DNA of 64,000 bases from Halothece sp. PCC 7418 (GCF_000317635.1 NC_019779.1:1860001-1924000), one strand, 5' to 3'. Counted from the first letter of the stretch, positions 15,458-24,723 are shown. Program-made: numbers and translations. The notes: generated by a model not told the origin, from the letters alone.

Positions 15458-17101
15458 ATGCTTTTGTTCTCAAAAAAAATCTTAAGGATTATTTTCAGTA
15501 AACAAACGTTGGGCTTGGGAATTTTTACTCTCTTAACAGGGGGAATTCTTGTTATTACCAATCAATTAAAACCTGCATCTTCGACAATGGATCATAGTGG
15601 GCATAATATGTCCCATGATGAAATGATGGCGGTAGATGGTTCTTTTAATCCGACTCCTGTCACGGTTGAAGTTGTTAAACCACAATTATTACAAGCTAGT
15701 GTTCAATATACAGGAACGATTGAACCTTTCCAAGTGGTTACAGTTTATCCGAGAGTGGCGGGACAATTAACCGATTATTCGATTTATGTCGGCGATCGCG
15801 TTCAAGCAGGAGAAATCATCGCCCAATTAAGCGCTAATGAATTGTTAACAGAAGTCTCGGAAGCACAAGCAGAAACTAACACTATGCGAACCGCTTTAGA
15901 AGTGAGTCGCATGGAAGTTTTAGAACAGAAAAATGTTATCCAAGAAATTGAAGCCGATCTAGCTTATTTAGGGAAAAAATTAGACCGATTTGCCTTGTTA
16001 GTTGAAGAAGGCGCGATCGCACAAGATGCTTATGATGTGGTAGAAAGTGAAGTGCAAGCCAAAGAAGCAAATTTAGCGCAAGCCAAGGTTAAACTATCCC
16101 GTTTAGAAGCAAAAGTTGTTAACGATCGAGCAAAAATTCAACAAGCTGAGACAAAGGTTGCTACTGCTTCAACTGTTTCCAGTTACAGAGAAATTAAATC
16201 CCCCATTAGTGGCCTTGTTCAAGAAAGAATGATCGATCCAGGAATGGTAGTACAGCCTGGAATGGGAATTTTGAAAATTGGCGATTATAGTCGGATTCGT
16301 TTACAAGCAAATGTTGCTCAACAAGATGCCGTTAATATTGATTTAGGGTCTCCAATTACTGCTAAAATTGCGGGGACTGATATGACTATTAACGGGCAAG
16401 TGAGTAGTATTTTTCCAGATACCAATAGTGAAACTCGTACTGTTACTGTAGAATCAATTGTTAATAATTCCAGTGGAAAATTGCTGTCAGGGCAATTTAT
16501 TAATATGGAAATTATTACACAAAGTCAACCTAATGCTTTAACCGTCCCTCAATCAGCAGTGGTGACGTTTGAAGACAGTCCAGCAGTTTGGGTTGTTAGG
16601 AAAGATAACACAGCCCATCGGCAAAAAGTCAAGTTAGGCATGATCAGCCGCGATCGCGTTCAAGTAACGGAAGGATTACAAAGCAGCGATCGGGTGATAA
16701 CTATAGGGAATCATCAATTAGTTGAAAATGCCTCTGTCAAAGTTATAAATCAAGGAAATAATGACTTAACTACAACGAAAACCGAAGAAGATCAAGACAG
16801 TGTTGCTATTAAATTAGTTAGCCCTCCCGAAGTCAAAATCGGTGATGCTGAGTTTATTTTTCAAGTTGTGGATAATCAAAATCAACAGGCTTTATCGGTT
16901 AAAAATATTGATATCACAGCAACAATGCCGATGAAAAATATGGCTCCGATGACAGCCAAAGTAGAAGTTAAACCTCAAGCAGAAACAGGGAAATTTCTCG
17001 CAGAAACCTTTTTAGGGATGAAAGGAAAGTGGATTATTTCTGTGGAAATCAAAGAGTCTGAGTATCAAGGAAAGCAAGAGTTTAATATTGAAGTTCGTTA
17101 A
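15458..17101 (+). CDS. RND efflux periplasmic adaptor with C-terminal FixH/YtkA-like domain (CopB/CusB-like)
   Basis: A 547-residue membrane fusion protein. An N-terminal anchor (~17-35) is followed by a His/Met-rich stretch at 44-57 (MDHSGHNMSHDEMM), a lipoyl/barrel-sandwich hybrid region (VYPRVAGQL...YVGDRVQAGE), a long coiled-coil hairpin (~140-235) and beta-barrel parts. The last ~100 residues are an extra beta domain (VSPPEVKIGDAEFIFQV, ITATMPMKNMAPMTAKVEV) resembling YtkA/FixH-type domains, with methionines like those in the next gene's product. It links the RND pump to the outer membrane. No TolC-type gene is adjacent. A CopR-like site lies upstream. Confidence 0.9.
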   Translation: MLLFSKKILRIIFSKQTLGLGIFTLLTGGILVITNQLKPASSTMDHSGHNMSHDEMMAVDGSFNPTPVTVEVVKPQLLQASVQYTGTIEPFQVVTVYPRVAGQLTDYSIYVGDRVQAGEIIAQLSANELLTEVSEAQAETNTMRTALEVSRMEVLEQKNVIQEIEADLAYLGKKLDRFALLVEEGAIAQDAYDVVESEVQAKEANLAQAKVKLSRLEAKVVNDRAKIQQAETKVATASTVSSYREIKSPISGLVQERMIDPGMVVQPGMGILKIGDYSRIRLQANVAQQDAVNIDLGSPITAKIAGTDMTINGQVSSIFPDTNSETRTVTVESIVNNSSGKLLSGQFINMEIITQSQPNALTVPQSAVVTFEDSPAVWVVRKDNTAHRQKVKLGMISRDRVQVTEGLQSSDRVITIGNHQLVENASVKVINQGNNDLTTTKTEEDQDSVAIKLVSPPEVKIGDAEFIFQVVDNQNQQALSVKNIDITATMPMKNMAPMTAKVEVKPQAETGKFLAETFLGMKGKWIISVEIKESEYQGKQEFNIEVR

Positions 17102-17109
17102 GGGAAAAA

Positions 17110-17541
17110 ATGATGAAAAAAATAATTGTGTTAATCCTACCCCTCAGTTTATTAATAGTCGCTTGTGGTTCAAATTTTAACCAAGCTAACACCCAGTCAC
17201 CCGTTACCTCTGAAGTTGAAACAAGGGAAGAAAAAACTCCCAAAGCAGTTTTGGTCAATCCTCAAGGAGAAATTCCGATGGGAGAGGTGGAATTAATTTT
17301 AGAAGTTCAAGATAGCACTTCTGGAAAAGTGATTCCTGTTGAAAATCTTGATGTAAATTCAACAATGCCCATGCCAGGAGGAGATGACATGATTTCTAAA
17401 ATTGAAATCGAACCAGCAGCAAACCCTGGACAATTTAAGGTGAAAACTAACTTTAGTATGGCGGGAACTTGGCACTTAGACACTAAGATTCAAGATGCTA
17501 ACTATCAAGGAGAAAGTCGCATAACTTTAGAGGTTAAATAA
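17110..17541 (+). CDS. FixH/YtkA-like lipoprotein
   Basis: A 143-residue lipoprotein with lipobox LLIVACGS. The mature part (VNPQGEIPMGEVELILEV, NSTMPMPGGDDMISKIEIEP, TNFSMAGTWHLDTKI) is clearly paralogous to the C-terminal domain of the preceding adaptor, including the T-M-P-M motif and the WxxxxxIxDxxYQG ending. It begins 8 bp after the adaptor stop, so they are co-transcribed. The conserved methionines suggest Cu(I)/Ag(I) binding and a chaperone role feeding the pump. ATG at 17110 and 17113 are both possible. Confidence 0.75.
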   Translation: MMKKIIVLILPLSLLIVACGSNFNQANTQSPVTSEVETREEKTPKAVLVNPQGEIPMGEVELILEVQDSTSGKVIPVENLDVNSTMPMPGGDDMISKIEIEPAANPGQFKVKTNFSMAGTWHLDTKIQDANYQGESRITLEVK

Positions 17542-17548
17542 ATTTATT

Positions 17549-17715
17549 CGTAGGTTGGGTTAGCTTGACTCGTAACCCAACGTGATAATTAACAATTTGT
17601 TATTGGTTCATCGTTCATCATTGCTGGTTCATTGTTAATTACTGGAACTGTTGTCTCAAAGAATAAAGAACAAAGGACAAATAATGTTGGGTTTCGTTAC
17701 CTCAAACCAACCTAC
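17549..17715. repeat. Dispersed inverted-repeat element, CGTAGGTTGGG type
   Basis: A 167 bp segment with GTAGGTTGGGTT at one end and AACCAACCTAC at the other. It contains AAAGAACAAAGGACAAAT heptamer-like sequence and two inner GTTGGGTT hairpins. It is inserted between the lipoprotein gene and the RND pump gene, within the presumed operon. Confidence 0.65.
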
Positions 17716-17744
17716 ATTTCTGACGCGAAAATAAGTTTAATGCC

Positions 17745-20700
17745 ATGAAAACTTTCCTCACCAAATGGTCAATTAAAAATCCCGTTGTCACGATCGCGCT
17801 GTATATCGGAGTTGTGGTACTTTCTCTCTTGACCCTAATCCTCATTCCTGTGAGAATGATGCCCTATGTCCAGAGTCCTTTAGTTGCAGTGATTACCATG
17901 GCTCCTGGGCAGTCTCCCACTGAGGTGGAAACTGATATTAGCAAACCCATCGAACAACGATTAACAGTGCTGGATGGCGTGCGCTTTGTGCGATCAAGCT
18001 CGCAACAGGATATGTCTCTGGTGACCGTACAATTTGGTTGGGGGGGAGAGATTGATAACGCCGTCCAAGAAATACAAAGCGTGATGAAGGCAGCAGAAGG
18101 AGATTTACCCCTAGACGGGATTAATACTCGTTCTTACTGGGTTTTGCCCATTGATCCCTTAAATCGCCCTGTTTTAACCTTAGCGTTAACGGGGGAAGGG
18201 TGGGATGACATACAGTTAAGGGAATTTGCGGATAATACCTTAGTTGATCGCTTAACGCAAGTGACAGATGTGCAATCAGTCTCTATTTTTGGAGGCTATC
18301 GGCGACAATTACAAGTGATCGTTGATCCGCAAAAACTAGCAGCTTACAACCTTTCAATTTTAGAGATTAGAGACGCGATCGACGAAAATAATGTCAGTCA
18401 GGGCGCTGGCGTATTAACCCAAGGAGACCAAGAAATCTTAGTGAGAACGAATGATCGCGCTTTAAACGCGCAAACAGTGCGTGATTATCCTGTGTATGAA
18501 AGGGGTGGTAGCATTGTTTACGTGCGAGATGTAGCTCAAGTCAAAGATACTTATGAGGAAAGACGGAGTGGCTACCGTTATAACGGACAATCAGCGCTCG
18601 CTGTTAACATTATCCAAAAACCCGATTCTAGTTCCCCCCAAGTCATTGAACGGGTGCGCCAAGAATTAACAACACTACAAGCGCAATATCCTGGTCTGGA
18701 ATTTCAAGAAGCCTACGATAATGCTTTCTTGGTGAAATTAATTAAAGATAGTACCACACAAGAACTTTTAATTAGTGTCATTTTGGCAGGACTTGTTATT
18801 CTGATCTTTTTAGAAGATTTTCGCGCCACAGCCATTGTCATGATTTCAATTCCTATGTCTTTGGCGTTATCACTGCTTCCTTTTATCCCCATTTCCATGT
18901 CTTTAAACTCTTCTACTTTAGTGGGGATGATGATGGCAATTGGGAAATTAGTAGATGATTCAATTATTGTCATTGATTCCATCGATCGTCAATTCAAAGC
19001 TGGAAAAACACCTGCTAAAGCAGCGATCGAAGGGACAGGAGATGTATTTTTAGCCAGCGCAGCAGCTAGTTGTGTGATGATTGCAGCCCTATTACCAACT
19101 ATTTCCGCAGGAGGGTTAACAGGGTTAATGTTTGTTGGCTTAGTGTATCCGATGGTATTTGCTTTTGTTGCTTCCCTTTTAGTCTCAATCACCCTCATTC
19201 CTCTCATTGCAGCCTTCTTTTTGAAACCCCTTGGTCAAAGAAGACAAAAAACCCCATTACGATGGTTACTTAGTCCTTTCCATTCTGGGTTTATTGCCTT
19301 AGAAAGGGGCTATGGTCGGTTATTGGATATAAGCCTCAAAAATCGAGAAATTACCCTCGCGATCGCAGGATCATTGATTGTTTTTGCCTTTGCATTATAT
19401 CCGTTCATTCCTCAAGAAATGATGCCTTTAGGGGATTCAGGACAGTTTATGGTTAGCTTAGAATTAGAAGCAGGAACATCCTTTGAACGCACAGATCAAG
19501 CATCCCAACAATTTGAAGAAATACTCTTAGAACAACCTGAAATTGAGAAGGTTTCTGCTGAAATTGGCTTTGAATTGACTCGCAACAGCACTTATTTTAG
19601 CGGTTACAGTATGGGAGGAGTAAATAGCGCTTCCATGATGGTAACTTTAAAGCCATTAGGAGAGCGTCAACGAGATATTTGGGAGGTCATGGATAGTGTC
19701 AAAGCCGAAGCCCAACAGACCATTCCAGGATTAAGAAAAATTGCCATGAAAGAAATGGGAGTTGATGTGATGGCGACTTCCGCAGCACCGATTCAAATTG
19801 CAGTTTATGGTGAAAAATTAGGAGTTTTACACGGGTTAGCCAATCAGGTTTTGGCAATTGCAGAAAACAATCCTGATTTATATATGACTCATACCAGTTC
19901 AAGTTTAAATCAACCTGAATATCACCTAAACATCGATCGCCGTCGCGCCCAAGAATTAGGCTTAACCGTTGAAGACATAACCGAACAAGCAAAATATGCT
20001 CTTAGCGGTGGCTTTACTCGTAAATTTTACAATCGTCCCAACTTACGACAGAATACAATTTTAGTCCGTTATGAACAGCGCGATCGCGCCAATTTTCAAG
20101 ATTTAGCTTCCACCTATATTACCACACCAAATGGTCAACAAATTCCGTTAGCAATGGTTGCTAATTTAGAACGTAGTGAAGGACCCACATTAATTGAAAG
20201 AGTCAATGGTCGTAGAGTGGTCTATGTTAACGGTTTCTATCGAAAAAGTAATCCTGCTTCCATGAATTTATCAATGGCTGTTGCGATGGAAGCGGGTGCA
20301 GAAATCGAGTTTCCTCCTGGTTATGGATTAGATTCAATGGGCGATATGACCGATATGATGATTGAATTCGATCGCCTCCTCAAAGGATTAATTGTTTCCT
20401 TAGTTTTGATTTATTTAATTTTGGTAATTCAATTTCGTTCTTTTATTCAACCACTGGTAATGATGTTATCGATTCCGTTAGAATTAGTGGGAGTTTTTGG
20501 TGCGTTGCTCTTAGCCCAACAAACCTTATCCACTGTTTCAATTTTAGGCATTATTATTCTTTCAGGAATTGCCGTTTCTTCCGCAATCTTATTACTAGAA
20601 TTAATTTTAACGAAACGTCAGGAAGGGATGCCGAGAAGCCAAGCCATCCGAGAAGCGGGACCCGTTCGTTTAAAAGCAATTTTGATGACGACTTTAACCA

Positions 20701-20936
20701 CCATGATTGTAGTCTTCAGACTCGCGTTTTATCCCGAAACAGGAATGGATGCTTATTCTCCCATTGCTACGGTTATTTTAGGCGGGTTAACAGTATCAAC
20801 GTTATTAACTTTAATTGTCATTCCTGTCGTTTATACTTTTGTTGATGACATTAGCAACTTTGTAAAAAATAAGGTCAAACCATCAACAGCCACTAATCCC
20901 ATTTTGGAACAATCCAGTTACAGTAATAAACTCTGA
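17745..20936 (+). CDS. RND-family efflux transporter (CopA/CusA-like inner-membrane pump)
   Basis: A 1063-residue resistance-nodulation-division pump with the standard twelve-helix plan and two large periplasmic loops. Helix 4 carries the proton-relay acidic pair in GKLVDDSIIVIDSIDR, and the N-terminus has the typical FLTKWSIKNPVVTIALYIG. LEDFRATAIVMISIPMSL and LIYLILVIQFRSFIQPLVMM are the usual RND helices. With the Met-rich adaptor and copper genes around it, copper or silver is the likely substrate, as in cyanobacterial CopBAC; drug-type (HAE) substrates cannot be excluded, and the methionine relay of CusA was not verified. Confidence 0.9.
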   Translation: MKTFLTKWSIKNPVVTIALYIGVVVLSLLTLILIPVRMMPYVQSPLVAVITMAPGQSPTEVETDISKPIEQRLTVLDGVRFVRSSSQQDMSLVTVQFGWGGEIDNAVQEIQSVMKAAEGDLPLDGINTRSYWVLPIDPLNRPVLTLALTGEGWDDIQLREFADNTLVDRLTQVTDVQSVSIFGGYRRQLQVIVDPQKLAAYNLSILEIRDAIDENNVSQGAGVLTQGDQEILVRTNDRALNAQTVRDYPVYERGGSIVYVRDVAQVKDTYEERRSGYRYNGQSALAVNIIQKPDSSSPQVIERVRQELTTLQAQYPGLEFQEAYDNAFLVKLIKDSTTQELLISVILAGLVILIFLEDFRATAIVMISIPMSLALSLLPFIPISMSLNSSTLVGMMMAIGKLVDDSIIVIDSIDRQFKAGKTPAKAAIEGTGDVFLASAAASCVMIAALLPTISAGGLTGLMFVGLVYPMVFAFVASLLVSITLIPLIAAFFLKPLGQRRQKTPLRWLLSPFHSGFIALERGYGRLLDISLKNREITLAIAGSLIVFAFALYPFIPQEMMPLGDSGQFMVSLELEAGTSFERTDQASQQFEEILLEQPEIEKVSAEIGFELTRNSTYFSGYSMGGVNSASMMVTLKPLGERQRDIWEVMDSVKAEAQQTIPGLRKIAMKEMGVDVMATSAAPIQIAVYGEKLGVLHGLANQVLAIAENNPDLYMTHTSSSLNQPEYHLNIDRRRAQELGLTVEDITEQAKYALSGGFTRKFYNRPNLRQNTILVRYEQRDRANFQDLASTYITTPNGQQIPLAMVANLERSEGPTLIERVNGRRVVYVNGFYRKSNPASMNLSMAVAMEAGAEIEFPPGYGLDSMGDMTDMMIEFDRLLKGLIVSLVLIYLILVIQFRSFIQPLVMMLSIPLELVGVFGALLLAQQTLSTVSILGIIILSGIAVSSAILLLELILTKRQEGMPRSQAIREAGPVRLKAILMTTLTTMIVVFRLAFYPETGMDAYSPIATVILGGLTVSTLLTLIVIPVVYTFVDDISNFVKNKVKPSTATNPILEQSSYSNKL

Positions 20937-20942
20937 ATTAAA

Positions 20943-20964
20943 GGTAGGGTTTGCCTTGCCCACC
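20943..20964. repeat. Short hairpin after the RND gene
   Basis: GGTAGGGTTTGCCTTGCCCACC, a member of the GTAGGGTGGGC...GCCCACC hairpin family (others at 841, 3249 and 48895), lies in the 71 bp gap before the response regulator gene. It might attenuate read-through. Confidence 0.5.
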
Positions 20965-21007
20965 ATAAAAAGTTTTTATCATTGATCGAAAGAAAATGGT
21001 ATAATTT

Positions 21008-21700
21008 ATGCGAATCTTATTAGTTGAAGATGAACCAGACTTAGGACGTGCGATTAAAAGAACGCTCAACCAACACAATTATATTGTTGATTGGGTTTTA
21101 AATGGCGAGGAAGCATGGGATTATTTAGAAGACACTTTTTTAGAGTATGATTTGGCAATTTTTGACTGGTTATTGCCAGGGTTATCGGGACTGGAATTAC
21201 TTCAACGCTTAAGATATCAAAATAATCCTTTACCCGTCCTCATGTTGACTGCAAAAGATAGCATGGAAGATAAGGTAATGGGTTTAGATGCTGGGGCGGA
21301 TGACTATTTAGTGAAACCGTTTGGTATGGCTGAATTATTAGCACGACTTAGGGCTTTACAAAGAAGATCCCCTCAATTGCAACCGCAAACCTTGAAAGTC
21401 GGCAATCTTGAATTAGATTATGGCACAAATACGGTTAAATGCACAGAGACATCTGGTGAAACAAAAGTTATTCCTCTCACCAGTAAGGAATTTCAATTAT
21501 TAGAGTATTTTATGCGACATCCTAACCAAATCTTAAATCGAGAACAACTTTTAGAGCGATTATGGGAATTAGGTTCACAACCAATGAGTAATGTTGTCGC
21601 AGCACAAATGCGATTATTACGGAAGAAATTATCGGAGTATGGTTGTGAGCATTTAATTGAAACCGTTTATGGATTAGGTTATCGACTGGTCATTTCCTAA
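21008..21700 (+). CDS. OmpR-family response regulator (CopR-like)
   Basis: A 230-residue response regulator: receiver domain with acidic pocket VEDEPD, phospho-acceptor D53 (IFDWLLPGLSG), the conserved T of LMLTAKD and K of LVKPFG, then a winged-helix DNA-binding domain (PLTSKEFQLLEYFMRH...VVAAQMRLLRKKL...ETVYGLGYRL). It follows the RND pump on the same strand and its histidine kinase partner is at 22654. By synteny with cyanobacterial cop systems it should activate the efflux genes in response to copper; TTCAT repeats at 15378 are a candidate target. About 950 bp of degenerate toxin-antitoxin DNA separate it from the kinase. Confidence 0.92.
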   Translation: MRILLVEDEPDLGRAIKRTLNQHNYIVDWVLNGEEAWDYLEDTFLEYDLAIFDWLLPGLSGLELLQRLRYQNNPLPVLMLTAKDSMEDKVMGLDAGADDYLVKPFGMAELLARLRALQRRSPQLQPQTLKVGNLELDYGTNTVKCTETSGETKVIPLTSKEFQLLEYFMRHPNQILNREQLLERLWELGSQPMSNVVAAQMRLLRKKLSEYGCEHLIETVYGLGYRLVIS

Positions 21701-21788
21701 CCCTTTTTTAGGAGCGCGATCGCCAACTATTAACTAACAACTTTTACTTTTAGAAAATGACAGAATAGATGTGTTAAAATGATCATGA

Positions 21789-21932
21789 ATTGGAATAGCA
21801 GAAGAAGGCGGATATTGGGCAGAAGTGCCAAGTTTTCAGGGATGCTATACACAGGGAGAAACGATTGAGGAAGTTTTAGAAAATTTCAAAGAAGTAATCA
21901 GCTTGTATGCAGAAGTGGATTCTCAATCTTAA
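21789..21932 (+). pseudogene. HicB antitoxin remnant
   Basis: Forty-seven codons read IGIAEEGGYWAEVPSFQGCY, TQGETIEEVLENFKEVISLY, AEVDSQS and stop, a typical HicB core, but the first strand is lost: the ATG codons just upstream are in another frame. No hicA follows. It is unrelated in detail to the hicB copies at the left end. Confidence 0.75.
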
Positions 21933-21983
21933 TTAAATGTATAATTAGGATAATATGCCGACGGAGTACAAAAGTTAAAACCC

Positions 21984-22202
21984 ATGAAACCAACCACTAT
22001 TTATTTACCAGAAGAAACTGAAGCAAGCCTTTAAGAATTAGCGAATAGAACAGGTAAATCGATTCCCGAACTCATTGAAGAAGTCATTAATGATTATTTA
22101 ACCGAAACATCTCAAAAATTACCCAAATCAATTGGAATAGGTGCAAGCGGAAGATCCGACTTATCCTCTAAAACAGAACAATTATTGTGGACAGAAGACT
22201 AA
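21984..22202 (+). pseudogene. Ribbon-helix-helix antitoxin with premature stop
   Basis: From the ATG the frame reads MKPTTIYLPEETEASL, then TAA, then ELANRTGKSIPELIEEVIND and on to LLWTED and the natural stop at 22202. The pattern MKPTTIYLP...TGKSIPELI is a CopG/VapB-type ribbon-helix-helix antitoxin. One nonsense codon at position 17 destroys the DNA-binding unit. The end overlaps the PIN gene start, as in an intact VapBC operon. Confidence 0.8.
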
Positions 22203-22601
22203 TTGCAGATACCAGTGGAATTATCGCATTTTTAGATAGAGATGATTACTATCATTCCTCAGTTGTTGATGTCATTAAAAAACATCAAATCTATATTCCT
22301 GTCACTGTTTTACCAGAAGTTGACTATTTAGCCACAAAATATTTAGGAGAAAGAGTTGCTAGAACCTTTTTAGAAGACTTAGCAGATGGATATTTTAAGT
22401 ATCTCCCTATAGAATTGAATGATATTAATAAAACTACAAAAATAATGGAACGTTATTAAAGACTTACCATTAGGCTTTGTCGATGCCAGTTTAATTATTC
22501 TAGCAGAACGTTATAAAATTAGAAAAATTTTAACTTTAGATAGAAGACATTTTAATTTAATTCAATCAGAATATTTTAAATATTTGGAGTTATTTCCATG
22601 A
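22187..22601 (+). pseudogene. PIN-domain (VapC-like) toxin, frameshifted
   Basis: GTG at 22187 starts DRRLIADTSGIIAFLDRDDY, a PIN N-terminus, followed by VTVLPEVDYLATKYLG with the Glu. The frame stops at 22459 after MERY, but the next frame continues IKDLPLGFVDASLIILAERY, then ILTLDRRHFNLI, giving the missing third and fourth acidic sites up to 22601. One extra T near 22455 explains the break. The toxin is therefore dead together with its antitoxin. Confidence 0.85.
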
Positions 22602-22653
22602 TCTTTAAAGTCCTTGAAACGATGAAATCAAGAGAAATTAGACGACAATGTAA

Positions 22654-24000
22654 ATGTATAATAACAAATTATTTACGGAAACCAGATGGCGATTAGCGAG
22701 GTGGTATGCGGGAGTTTTAAGTTTAATTTTAGGAGTATCGGCATTAGGGGTTTATGAAGCGATCGCGCACGCCCATCGCATTAGTATTAATCAAGAATTA
22801 GAAACTGTTGCTGGGACAATTCATGACAGCTTAGAACCGATTTTAGAACAACCTGGACAATTAAATAAAAGAGTCACAAATCTGATCCCAAATTTGTGTA
22901 TAGAAACAACAAGCTGTGCTAACCATAACCGCCAATTGGTAGGAGCGCTGCAACAAGATCATTATTATTTACAATTCTATGATTTATCTGGGGAGTTAGT
23001 CGCCCTAGCAGGCATACAACCAGAAGGTTTGTCAATCAATTATAACCAACAACAATGGAAAAATCTGAGGGATATTAATGGCATTCGTTATCGGCAAATT
23101 TATCTGGAATTACACACCCAAGATAATCAACCTTGGGGCTATCTTCAAATCGGAAGAAACCTAGAGGCTTTTGATAATTATGTTGCGAATGTCAAATGGA
23201 TTATTTTATTAGGATTACCAATTCTCATTGTTTTCGTCATGTTTGCGAGTTGGTGGTTGGCGGGAAAAGCAATGGCTCCAATTTACCAATCCTACCAACA
23301 CATTCAACAATTTACGGCTGATGCAGCCCATGAATTAAGGACTCCTTTAGCTGCGATTCGCGCAACCATTGAATCTTCTTTAATGTTGCCAACTTTAACC
23401 GAAAAAGATAGCCGAGAAACGTTCCACACCCTGAAACGACAAAATCAACGCCTTTCTTCTTTAGTTGCCGATTTATTAATGCTTTGTCGGATGGAGCGAC
23501 AATTAACAACTAATCATTATTTGTCTGGAAAACCAGTAATTATCAATGATTTAATTGCTGATATTGCTGAGGAATTTGCTGCTTTAGCCTACAGAGAAGA
23601 AATTTGTCTAATTGCTCAGATACAGGTTACTCAACCCTTAAAAGTAATGGGAGAGGAAGAACAATTGTATCGTTTAGTCACCAATTTAGTAATTAATGCC
23701 ATTCAACATACCTTAAAAGGAGGAAAGGTAACTTTAGTTTTAAAGCAAGAGAATCATCAGGCTTTAATTGAAGTGATTGATACAGGAATTGGCATTCCAG
23801 AAGATGAACAAAAACTCATTTTTGATCGCTTTTATCGCGTCAATAAAGCCCGTTCAAGGGATAGAGGCGGTTCGGGTTTGGGGTTAGCCATTGCCAGCGC
23901 GATCGCGCTAACATATCAAGGGAATATCAACGTCAAAAGTCACTTAAAACAAGGGAGTATTTTTACAGTTTCCTTACCGATTTTAAATGCAAAAGAATAA
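22654..24000 (+). CDS. Sensor histidine kinase (CopS-like)
   Basis: A 448-residue membrane kinase. Transmembrane segments lie at ~15-37 and ~178-200, enclosing a ~140-residue periplasmic sensor with two cysteines (LCIETTSCANHN). The H-box is DAAHELRTPLAAIRA with H226, the N-box NLVINAIQHTL, and G-boxes DTGIGIPEDE and GGSGLGLAIASAIA. It should phosphorylate the response regulator at 21008. The sensor domain faces the periplasm where copper would be detected, in line with the copper operon upstream. No clear HAMP is seen. Confidence 0.9.
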   Translation: MYNNKLFTETRWRLARWYAGVLSLILGVSALGVYEAIAHAHRISINQELETVAGTIHDSLEPILEQPGQLNKRVTNLIPNLCIETTSCANHNRQLVGALQQDHYYLQFYDLSGELVALAGIQPEGLSINYNQQQWKNLRDINGIRYRQIYLELHTQDNQPWGYLQIGRNLEAFDNYVANVKWIILLGLPILIVFVMFASWWLAGKAMAPIYQSYQHIQQFTADAAHELRTPLAAIRATIESSLMLPTLTEKDSRETFHTLKRQNQRLSSLVADLLMLCRMERQLTTNHYLSGKPVIINDLIADIAEEFAALAYREEICLIAQIQVTQPLKVMGEEEQLYRLVTNLVINAIQHTLKGGKVTLVLKQENHQALIEVIDTGIGIPEDEQKLIFDRFYRVNKARSRDRGGSGLGLAIASAIALTYQGNINVKSHLKQGSIFTVSLPILNAKE

Positions 24001-24004
24001 GTGC

Positions 24005-24310
24005 CTAATTGGAATTGTTTTGAGAGTTAGCTTTCTTTTTCGGAAAAGGAACTTGTAACCAGACAATAATTCCTGTCACCAATAAAATTAAAACACCGAA
24101 CGCATTTAAAAAAGGATAAAGCCAGGTTAAATCTAATGTACCAAACTTCCCTCTGTGAATATCCAGTAACCAAAGAAACTTTTCTGACTCTCCAGTTAAA
24201 ACAGCCACTTGAAACAGAGAACCTGTAAGGAGAGTTAATAGCATCGGGAACACCATAATCGGGGCAAACCAGCGGTGAATTTGTCGTAAATAACGATTAT
24301 TAAAGCGCAT
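24005..24310 (-). CDS. PepSY-type transmembrane protein
   Basis: A 101-residue protein with the PepSY-associated transmembrane pattern: RQIHRWFAPIMVFPMLLTLL, an extracytoplasmic loop ESEKFLWLLDIHRGKFG, and a second helix (LYPFLNAFGVLILLVTGIIV). The histidines of RQIHRW and DIHRGKF are conserved in PepSY_TM proteins, many of which handle metals or act as reductases. It lies 42 bp after the secreted-protein gene on the same strand, so both are likely expressed from the MerR-type promoter at 24724. It converges on the kinase gene with a 4 bp gap. Confidence 0.75.
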   Translation of the reverse strand: MRFNNRYLRQIHRWFAPIMVFPMLLTLLTGSLFQVAVLTGESEKFLWLLDIHRGKFGTLDLTWLYPFLNAFGVLILLVTGIIVWLQVPFPKKKANSQNNSN

Positions 24311-24352
24311 GATCCAATCAGTTCTTGTTGTCTAGTTGCCTTGTTAAGAGCG

Positions 24353-24694
24353 TTATCCGTATCGGTGAATCCGTTTTTTTAAGGCATACAATAAAAAAGG
24401 CGTGACAATGATTAAACCCAATAGGGTTTCTCCTACAGTGGTAATTTTAGCAATAGTAATGGTTTGAGTTTGAGTGGTGGGTTGTTCTTCGTGTAAATTA
24501 GTTTGGGTTTCTATTGGTTGATTTTCGCTAGATGTGGGTTGATTTTGCTGATTGTTTAACGATTTTTCCTCAGTTTGGGTTTTTGTTTCTGTTTCTGTTT
24601 TCTCAAAATGACCAGCATGAGCCAAAACGGGTAAGCTCGTTAAAACAGTTCCCGTGGTGATGACCGTATGATAAACAGATGTTCTATGCTTCAT
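24353..24694 (-). CDS. Small exported membrane-anchored protein, unknown
   Basis: A 113-residue protein I do not recognise. It has a signal peptide (TVITTGTVLTSLPVLAHAGH, cleavage after AHA), a low-complexity Thr/Gln/Glu linker (~33-78) and a C-terminal transmembrane helix (VGETLLGLIIVTPFLLYAL) followed by a basic tail. The mature N-terminus AGHFE may carry a His metal ligand. The upstream promoter has the same MerR-type design as those of the Cu-ATPase and multicopper oxidase, so a copper-induced envelope role with the PepSY protein is inferred. Confidence 0.65.
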   Translation of the reverse strand: MKHRTSVYHTVITTGTVLTSLPVLAHAGHFEKTETETKTQTEEKSLNNQQNQPTSSENQPIETQTNLHEEQPTTQTQTITIAKITTVGETLLGLIIVTPFLLYALKKRIHRYG

Positions 24695-24723
24695 TTGCGT
24701 TTCGTGGTTTGATCGCTTTGTCT

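Noticed and set aside
18713-19207. Minus-strand frames within the RND pump gene
   Set aside because: Composition is that of reverse translation of membrane helices; the plus-strand gene is unambiguous.
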